DNA of 9,045 nucleotides. Source: Peptococcaceae bacterium. GTDB lineage: Bacteria > Bacillota > Peptococcia > Peptococcales > Peptococcaceae. The stretch is taken from positions 1 through 9,045 of the forward strand of contig JAHZHI010000015.1 of NCBI GenBank assembly GCA_019420345.1. Reading direction: 5' to 3'. Below are positions 4,495 to 9,045 of this stretch, one piece after another (the stretch's first letter is position 1; each line of letters begins with the position of its first letter). The notes beneath the pieces were generated by a model. That model was given only the letters and a program-made list of their open reading frames with translations. It was not told the origin of the DNA and did no database searches. Both the position numbers and the translations under genes were made by a program.

Positions 4495-6413
4495 GTCCAA
4501 GACCAGGTCGTCAAATGGTATCGCGTGCGGCGCTGCGCACCTTTGATAAAACCACGTTAAAGCGCCTGCTCAATTATTTCGGTACGTATAAAATTCTCTT
4601 GCTCCTCGTAGTGGCTTTCGTTTTGGTGAGTGCTGTTGCTTCAGCAGCGTCATCGCTCTTTTTGCGGACCCTTATTGACAACTACATTACACCTTTGATT
4701 GGCACAAGCAATCCTGACATGAGCGGACTGCTCCACGCTATTTTTCGCATGTGTCTGCTGCTTGGCTGTGGTGTTTGTGCCACCTTGGCCTATAGCTGGA
4801 TCATGGCATTTGTGGCCCAGCGCACCATGGAGCGCATGCGCGATGACATGTTCGCCAAGATGCAGCGACTGCCAATCCGTTACTTTGATGGGCACGAGTA
4901 TGGTGACATCATGAGTTTGTACACCAATGACGTGGACACATTGCGTCAAATGATGAGCCAGACTTTTACAGCAGCAGTGAGCTCATTCTTTACGCTGATC
5001 ACCGTTTTTGTCTCCATGCTTACGATCAGCATTTGGCTGTCGCTGCTTATGATCGTTGGCATCTTCTGCGTCATCAAGATCGCGCAAGTCATCACCGGTG
5101 TATCCGGCCCGTACTTTATGCAGCAGCAGACCACATTGGCGGCATTGGATGGTTATGTGGAAGAAATCATTAACGGTGAAAAAGTGGTCAAAGTTTTTGG
5201 CTATGAAAGCAAAGCCAAAGAAGAAATGAAAAAACGCAACAAAGCCTGGGAAGAAGCGGCTTATCTTTCAAATGGCCATGCTATGGCCATGATGCCAATC
5301 ATGAATGGCTTCGGTTATCTGCAATACATTGTTGTTGCGCTTATTGGCGCAGCCATGGCCATCAGCGGTGCGATGAATATCAGTCTGACAGGCAGCGGCG
5401 TTATGACCGTCGGCATGATCGCCAGCTTCCTGACGCTTGCACGCAATTTCACCATGCCTGTGACCCAGATTTCCAGTCAGCTCAATGCCATCATCACAGC
5501 CCTGGCGGGTGCTGCTCGTATTTTTGCCCTCATGGATGAAGCCGATGAAGTCGACGATGGTCATGTTGGGCTCGTCAATGTGACAGAGAATGCCGACGGC
5601 ACCCTGACCGAGAGTGACAAACACACCGGACTTTGGGCGTGGAAACGTGTCGTAGACGGCAAAACCGAATACCGTCGCCTGCGTGGCGATGTGGTCATGG
5701 AACACGTCAACTTTGGCTACACGCCAAAGAAACAGATTCTCCATGACATCAGTCTCTATGCCAAACCAGGCCAGAAAGTGGCTTTTGTTGGTGCAACCGG
5801 GGCAGGGAAAACCACCATCACCAACCTGATCAATCGCTTTTATGACATCGATGACGGCACCATCCTCTACGATGGCATCGACATCAAAAAAATTCGCAAG
5901 TTTGATCTGCGGCGTTCCTTGGGCATTGTGCTCCAGGATGTCAATTTGTTCAGTGACACCGTTATGGAAAACATTCGCTATGGCAACCCGCAAGCCAGCG
6001 ACGAAGAATGCATCGCTGCGGCAAAACTCGCCAACGCCGATGGTTTCATCCGCATGCTGCCGCAAGGCTATGACACCGTCCTCACTGGCGACGGCGCAGG
6101 CCTTTCGCAAGGCCAGCGGCAGCTGCTCTCCATCGCTCGTGCCGCTGTCAGCGATCCGCCGGTGATGATCCTTGACGAAGCCACCTCCTCCATCGATACC
6201 CGCACCGAAGCCCTCGTGCAGCGCGGCATGGATGCCCTCATGGAAGGACGCACCGTCTTCGTCATCGCCCATCGCCTCTCCACCATTCAAAACGCTGACG
6301 TTGTCATGGTCCTTGACCACGGCCGCATCATCGAACGCGGCAACCATGACCAACTCATGGCCGAACACGGCACCTACTATCAACTTTACACCGGTGCCTT
6401 TGAATTGGAATAA
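4491..6413 (+). CDS. heterodimeric ABC exporter, catalytic subunit
   Basis: This 640-residue partner starts within the ATGA overlap and has AAAGGAG 10 bases upstream, indicating translational coupling and equal supply of both subunits. It has an N-terminal tail of about 30 residues, six membrane segments, and a nucleotide-binding domain with a canonical Walker A GATGAGKTT (434-442), Walker B MILDE with catalytic Glu563, and switch His594 (IAHRLST). Its signature is LSQGQ (538-542) instead of LSGGQ. It therefore supplies the catalytic Walker motifs of the active site, completed by VSGGQ of the other subunit, while its own degenerate signature faces the partner's degenerate Walker motifs. A linker of about 50 residues (about 349-397) with the motif GLWAWK separates the membrane and ATPase domains; such linkers occur in homologues from Bacillota. 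C-ending codons become much more frequent towards the 3' end. A 391-codon antisense frame here is a shadow. Confidence 0.95.
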   Translation: MSPRPGRQMVSRAALRTFDKTTLKRLLNYFGTYKILLLLVVAFVLVSAVASAASSLFLRTLIDNYITPLIGTSNPDMSGLLHAIFRMCLLLGCGVCATLAYSWIMAFVAQRTMERMRDDMFAKMQRLPIRYFDGHEYGDIMSLYTNDVDTLRQMMSQTFTAAVSSFFTLITVFVSMLTISIWLSLLMIVGIFCVIKIAQVITGVSGPYFMQQQTTLAALDGYVEEIINGEKVVKVFGYESKAKEEMKKRNKAWEEAAYLSNGHAMAMMPIMNGFGYLQYIVVALIGAAMAISGAMNISLTGSGVMTVGMIASFLTLARNFTMPVTQISSQLNAIITALAGAARIFALMDEADEVDDGHVGLVNVTENADGTLTESDKHTGLWAWKRVVDGKTEYRRLRGDVVMEHVNFGYTPKKQILHDISLYAKPGQKVAFVGATGAGKTTITNLINRFYDIDDGTILYDGIDIKKIRKFDLRRSLGIVLQDVNLFSDTVMENIRYGNPQASDEECIAAAKLANADGFIRMLPQGYDTVLTGDGAGLSQGQRQLLSIARAAVSDPPVMILDEATSSIDTRTEALVQRGMDALMEGRTVFVIAHRLSTIQNADVVMVLDHGRIIERGNHDQLMAEHGTYYQLYTGAFELE

Positions 6414-6427
6414 AATAGTGTAGCATG

Positions 6428-6461
6428 AAAGCCCCTCGATCAATTCTGGTCGAGGGGCTTT
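6428..6461. terminator. bidirectional terminator between ABC operon and channel gene
   Basis: A perfect 12-bp stem, AAAGCCCCTCGA (6428-6439) with TCGAGGGGCTTT (6450-6461), has a 10-base loop and ends in TTTT on the plus strand. It lies 14 bases past the ABC operon stop and 3 bases past the stop of the converging channel gene, so it can serve both. Confidence 0.9.
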
Positions 6462-6464
6462 TGC

Positions 6465-6878
6465 TTACTTATGTTCTTTGATTTTTTGTGAAAGTGCAGC
6501 AAGTTCTTCGGGGCTGAGTTCTTGGAGGTGTTCCAATTTGTCTAAAAAGAGGGTAACGGTTTCTTGCTCGCGGCGGTGGATGACCTCCAGGTAGTAACTT
6601 ACGACGACGCCGGAGATGACGGCAACGGTCATGATTTCAGCAATGGCGATGTAGGCCGTCAGCAGGCGGCCCCAGAGGGTGGTTACGGTGATATCGCCGA
6701 AACCGATGGTGCTGCAGGAAACGAAGGTGTACCATAGGCCGTCGCTAAAACTGTGAATGTCAGGTTCGATTAAGGTGATGAGCAGAGCGACGATAAAGAA
6801 ATTGATTACAAAAGAATATACAATCTTATCTGCAGCGCTGCGTTTGATCACGGTCCATAACAATCGCCATTTTTTCAT
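6465..6878 (-). CDS. two-TM potassium channel (Ion_trans_2 family)
   Basis: This 137-residue protein has the minimal KcsA-like layout: TM1 at about 19-37, a pore helix and selectivity filter at 43-62 (SFSDGLWYTFVSCSTIGFGD), and TM2 at about 71-97. A charged C-terminal tail of about 40 residues is probably helical. The filter is TIGFGD (57-62), with Ile and Phe where the classical sequence is TVGYGD; both changes are found in potassium channels. There is no RCK or cyclic-nucleotide domain, so the tail is the only visible part that could tetramerise or gate. The open frame reaches an ATG at 6950, but the predicted start of transcription is near 6915, and AAAGGA lies 7 bases before the ATG at 6878 (MKKWRLLW), which I take as the start. 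It is monocistronic and converges on the ABC operon. Confidence 0.9.
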   Translation of the reverse strand: MKKWRLLWTVIKRSAADKIVYSFVINFFIVALLITLIEPDIHSFSDGLWYTFVSCSTIGFGDITVTTLWGRLLTAYIAIAEIMTVAVISGVVVSYYLEVIHRREQETVTLFLDKLEHLQELSPEELAALSQKIKEHK

Positions 6879-6921
6879 AAGGTGTCCTTTCTTATCTTGT
6901 GTGCTCGGGAATATGTCATTG

Positions 6922-6950
6922 ATTATAGCGCGGAATGGATGCGTGGACAA
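6922..6950 (-). promoter_or_regulatory. sigma-A promoter of the channel gene
   Basis: On the minus strand TTGTCC (6950-6945, four of six) and TATAAT (6927-6922) are 17 bases apart. Transcription would start near 6915, about 37 bases before the ATG at 6878. The first in-frame ATG at 6950 lies upstream of this start, supporting the shorter protein. Confidence 0.65.
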
Positions 6951-7060
6951 TATATTGGGAAAAATTTGCTGTTGATGTACTGTGACAAAAGATGGTGTGG
7001 GCTATATTTATTGGTGTCGTATTGCATTCTCTTATTTTATCCGAAAAGGGTCTTGTGGTA

Positions 7061-7069
7061 TGCTACTAT
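7061..7069 (+). promoter_or_regulatory. candidate extended -10 promoter of the glucosyltransferase gene
   Basis: TGCTACTAT is an extended -10 element without a convincing -35 box at the right distance. It would give a leader of about 70 bases before the ATG at 7147. No better promoter is visible between the channel promoter and this gene, but the match is only moderate. Confidence 0.35.
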
Positions 7070-7083
7070 ATAAGAAATTGGTT

Positions 7084-7127
7084 TGCATAACATCAAGTAT
7101 CGTTTGCAATGCTTTAGCGGTTATGCA
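7084..7127 (+). repeat. inverted repeat in the leader of the glucosyltransferase gene
   Basis: TGCATAAC (7084-7091) and GTTATGCA (7120-7127) are perfect 8-bp complementary arms around a 28-base interval, 5 bases before the AGGGGAT ribosome binding site (7133-7139). The same stretch holds two direct copies of GTTTGCA (7081-7087 and 7102-7108), 21 bases apart. It may form a long-range stem in the mRNA leader or be a protein binding region. No known riboswitch class is recognised. Confidence 0.4.
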
Positions 7128-7146
7128 GAAAATAGGGGATACATTT

Positions 7147-8769
7147 ATGAATGGAAAAGCATCAGTTACGCCAGATATGGTGGTAAAACGTTGTTGGCAA
7201 AAGCTGCCTGCATATATTCGCTGGACGTTTGTAGCAGCTGTGATCATGGGGTTTGTGGCGCATATGTTTGCGTTTACGAACGATCTGATCAATCACGATG
7301 ACATTTATCATTTGTTTCAATGTGTATACGGTGCCCAATCGGGGCGTTGGTTTTTACCCACGGTGCTGCAATGGGATGGGTCTTACAGCTTGCCTTGGTT
7401 GATCGGCGTGTTGAGCATTCTTTGTTTGGCGGTGACGGCATGTTTTACGGTGAACTTGCTGCGTATTCGCGGCCGCTTGGGAATTTTGGTGACGGTGACA
7501 TTGCTTGTGGCCTATCCAACGGTAGCAGCAACGTTTTCTTATATGTTTACGGCGGATGCTTATTTCTTTGGGCTCTGCTTGGCAGCATTTGCGGCTTATG
7601 CAGCGGCGAGAATGCCGCGGATGGGTGTACCGCTTGGCGTGGTGGCTCTCGTTTTATCGCTGGGCATTTATCAAAGCTATTTTCCTGTGGCAGCCGTTCT
7701 TATGGTGGGAACGCTGCTTTTTGACACGCTGGATGGCAATGTGCCGTTGGGCAAGCTGCTGCTGCGCGGCGTGAAGATGGTTGTGACGCTGGGCGCTGCA
7801 ATTGTTGTCTATATTGTAATCGCTAAATGGGTCATGCGTTCCTCTGGTGGATTAACGGATTATATGGGTATCTCTGAAATGGGGCAGCTTTCTTTTTCGC
7901 AGCTGCCTGCGTTGATCGCTCAATGTTACAAAGCTTATGGCGGCTATTTTTGGAACAATAGTGCCGGCTTGCTCTTTGGCTTTGTGAAACCGCTTCTTTT
8001 GGTTGCACTGGTTATGGCAGTGGTGCTGCTTCTTGTGCTGATTACACGAAAGCGTGTAAGCTTCAGTCATGCAGTGTTGGCGGTGGTGCTTGCTGTCTGC
8101 TATCCTTTGGCGGGTGATCTCATTCATGTGATGGTTGCAGGCGACAGTGTGCATGATCTTATGCTTTATGGAACGGTGTACATGTTGGTGCTGCCAATTG
8201 CCTTGGTGAGCTATGCGGAAGCGCACCTGACCGAGCTGGACGATGTTCGACGCATGGTGACGGTGTTTGTAAGTTGGGTGGTTATTGTCTGCCTGGCTTT
8301 TGCGAGCTATTCCTATATGGTTGCAGACAACAAAGCCTATCTAAAAATGTCTGTCAGCCGCGATGCCTTAACAGCGTATTCCAACCGTCTGCTCAGTGAT
8401 GTTGAACAAACGCCAGGCTATACGCCGGGCATGACCTTAGTGCTTGTGGGCAGTTCGGTTGTTGAACCAGCGTTTACCAAAAATATACCAGAGCTTTCTG
8501 AGATTTGGCTGGTGGGCATATTGGATGCCGGACAGCTGCGTGCGAAATACAGCTATGGCGAATTTTTGAAATATTACATGGCATACCCTGGTGAAGTGTA
8601 TCAGACAAATTCCTCAGAAAATCTTCCAGAAGCCAGCATAACAGCAAAATCTCTCGCTGCCTCTTCACAAGTGGCGGCGATGCCGAATTATCCAGCGAAG
8701 GATTCGATACAGATCATTGACGGCTACGTCGTTGTGAAGCTGAATCCCGAGCCAGAATCGGCCGAATAG
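7147..8769 (+). CDS. GtrII-like membrane glucosyltransferase (GT-C type)
   Basis: This 540-residue polytopic protein probably moves a sugar from a lipid-linked donor to an envelope glycan at the outer face of the membrane. After a short cytoplasmic N-terminus and TM1 (about 25-44), an external loop contains INHDDIYHLFQCVYGAQSGRW, with the acidic pair Asp51/Asp52 and SGRW (65-68). Acidic residues in the first loop are typical of GT-C enzymes, and this arrangement resembles the Glucos_trans_II (GtrII) family. About ten further hydrophobic segments follow. The last 140 residues or so are more polar and probably form an external domain. The open frame reaches back to 6982, but the ATG at 7147 has AGGGGAT 7 bases upstream and the earlier ATGs (including 7123) have no such site. 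It stands alone: no GtrA flippase or GtrB bactoprenol glucosyltransferase is near. The sugar and acceptor are unknown. Confidence 0.85.
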   Translation: MNGKASVTPDMVVKRCWQKLPAYIRWTFVAAVIMGFVAHMFAFTNDLINHDDIYHLFQCVYGAQSGRWFLPTVLQWDGSYSLPWLIGVLSILCLAVTACFTVNLLRIRGRLGILVTVTLLVAYPTVAATFSYMFTADAYFFGLCLAAFAAYAAARMPRMGVPLGVVALVLSLGIYQSYFPVAAVLMVGTLLFDTLDGNVPLGKLLLRGVKMVVTLGAAIVVYIVIAKWVMRSSGGLTDYMGISEMGQLSFSQLPALIAQCYKAYGGYFWNNSAGLLFGFVKPLLLVALVMAVVLLLVLITRKRVSFSHAVLAVVLAVCYPLAGDLIHVMVAGDSVHDLMLYGTVYMLVLPIALVSYAEAHLTELDDVRRMVTVFVSWVVIVCLAFASYSYMVADNKAYLKMSVSRDALTAYSNRLLSDVEQTPGYTPGMTLVLVGSSVVEPAFTKNIPELSEIWLVGILDAGQLRAKYSYGEFLKYYMAYPGEVYQTNSSENLPEASITAKSLAASSQVAAMPNYPAKDSIQIIDGYVVVKLNPEPESAE

Positions 8770-8777
8770 TATCCCTC

Positions 8778-8834
8778 GAAGAGGCGCTGCCAGACAGAAC
8801 CGTGGATGGTTCCGTTTGGCAGTGCCTCTTCTTT
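8778..8834 (+). terminator. long intrinsic terminator of the glucosyltransferase gene
   Basis: The arms 8778-8801 and 8808-8831 form a nearly perfect stem of about 22 pairs: GAAGAGGC with GCCTCTTC, CTGCCA with TGGCAG, and GAACC with GGTTC, with two one-base mismatches. The loop is GTGGAT, and the stem is followed by TTT and then G. It begins 8 bases after the stop codon. The stem is about twice the usual length. Confidence 0.85.
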
Positions 8835-8835
8835 G

Positions 8836-8864
8836 TTGACAGGCTGAGCAAGGCGCGCTAATCT
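8836..8864 (+). promoter_or_regulatory. likely promoter of the PatB/MalY gene
   Basis: A perfect TTGACA (8836-8841) starts 2 bases after the T-run of the preceding terminator. At 17 bases is TAATCT (8859-8864), a weak -10 with only three matches. Transcription would start near 8871, about 22 bases before the ATG at 8893. The weak -10 suggests low or activated expression. Confidence 0.5.
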
Positions 8865-8892
8865 GGAATGAGAATGAAAGGATGTGCAAGTG

Positions 8893-9045
8893 ATGACGTA
8901 TGATTTTACGACGATAATGGACCGCAAGGGCAGGGATGCATTGGCAGTGGATGGTTTGGGTGTGCTGCCAGGGGCGCCTGGTGCGCCGAAGAATGGCTTT
9001 GATGCGATTCCGATGTGGGTGGCGGACATGAATTTTCCGGCGCTG
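8893..9045 (+). CDS. PatB/MalY-type PLP-dependent C-S lyase, N-terminal part
   Basis: The first 51 codons of a gene that runs off the window. The protein begins MTYDFTTIMDRKGRDALAVD and contains IPMWVADMNFPAL near its end. The YDF...DRKG start and the IPMWVADMxFP motif are hallmarks of the PatB/MalY branch of fold-type I PLP enzymes. These cleave cystathionine or cysteine conjugates (cystathionine beta-lyase, C-S lyase) or act as aminotransferases; the catalytic lysine lies beyond the window. A 20-residue segment rich in Gly, Ala and Pro between the two motifs is longer than in some homologues. AAGGA lies 10 bases before the ATG. The gene has its own promoter and is separated from the glucosyltransferase by a terminator. 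Confidence 0.9.
   Translation, partial: MTYDFTTIMDRKGRDALAVDGLGVLPGAPGAPKNGFDAIPMWVADMNFPAL

Noticed and set aside
5268..6443. 391-codon open frame on the minus strand opposite the catalytic ABC subunit
   Set aside because: It is the mirror of a real gene with strong C-ending codon bias. Its translation is rich in His, Asp and Gly without domain or membrane pattern, it has no visible ribosome binding site, and it would cross the terminator at 6428-6461.
6879..6950. 24-residue N-terminal extension of the potassium channel
   Set aside because: The predicted transcription start (near 6915) lies inside it, and the ATG at 6878 has a good ribosome binding site; the extension is not hydrophobic and looks non-coding.
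6982..7146. 55-residue N-terminal extension of the glucosyltransferase
   Set aside because: None of its ATG codons has a ribosome binding site, it spans the candidate promoter, and AGGGGAT fixes the start at 7147.
1..9045. Search for CRISPR arrays, tRNA genes, IS ends, attachment sites or toxin-antitoxin pairs
   Set aside because: No regularly spaced repeats, cloverleaf-like segments, terminal inverted repeats flanking a transposase, or small paired genes were seen apart from scfA.

Overview
The window is a chromosomal stretch of a Gram-positive-type bacterium. The signs are strong Shine-Dalgarno sites, sigma-A promoters with TATAAT boxes, and intrinsic terminators with T-runs. The gene content (a SCIFF ranthipeptide precursor, a heterodimeric ABC exporter with a WAWK linker, a GtrII-like membrane glucosyltransferase, a PatB/MalY lyase) fits Bacillota, most likely Clostridia or Negativicutes. 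I cannot fix the genus. No phage, IS element, CRISPR array, tRNA or rRNA is visible. Most of the DNA is explained by short transcription units with their own promoters and terminators.

Layout. Bases 1-43 may hold the last codons of a plus-strand gene, which shares a bidirectional terminator (60-86) with a minus-strand DHA2-family MFS drug exporter (100-1479). Upstream of the exporter lie its promoter, a small palindrome, and two tandem terminators that close a tiny minus-strand gene at 1713-1853. That gene encodes a 46-residue six-cysteine SCIFF peptide (scfA), the precursor of a thioether-bridged ranthipeptide. No radical SAM maturase (scfB) is present in the window. A GNAT acetyltransferase (2042-2608) is transcribed divergently from scfA.

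The core is a two-gene operon (2746-6413) with a 4-base ATGA overlap, encoding the two halves of a heterodimeric type IV ABC exporter. All departures from the ATPase consensus fall on one composite nucleotide site: Ser in the P-loop, Asp for the catalytic Glu, Gln for the switch His, and LSQGQ in the partner. The operon promoter is a textbook TTGACA-17-TATAAT whose -35 box contains the stop codon of the GNAT gene. It is followed within about 20 nt of the predicted transcription start by a strong intrinsic terminator, and a 33-bp dyad straddles the -10 box and start site. Repression and/or attenuation of the exporter is therefore a reasonable hypothesis.

A bidirectional terminator (6428-6461) separates the operon from a convergent minus-strand two-TM potassium channel (6465-6878, filter TIGFGD). 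Divergent from it is a GtrII-like polytopic glucosyltransferase (7147-8769) ending in a very long terminator hairpin. The window closes with the first 51 codons of a PatB/MalY-type PLP-dependent C-S lyase.

The usual start for four genes (exporter, acetyltransferase, channel, glucosyltransferase) should be moved inward from the longest ORF, on the basis of Shine-Dalgarno and promoter positions. The most noteworthy elements are the stand-alone, strongly promoted and doubly terminated SCIFF gene, and the promoter-operator-terminator leader of the ABC exporter.
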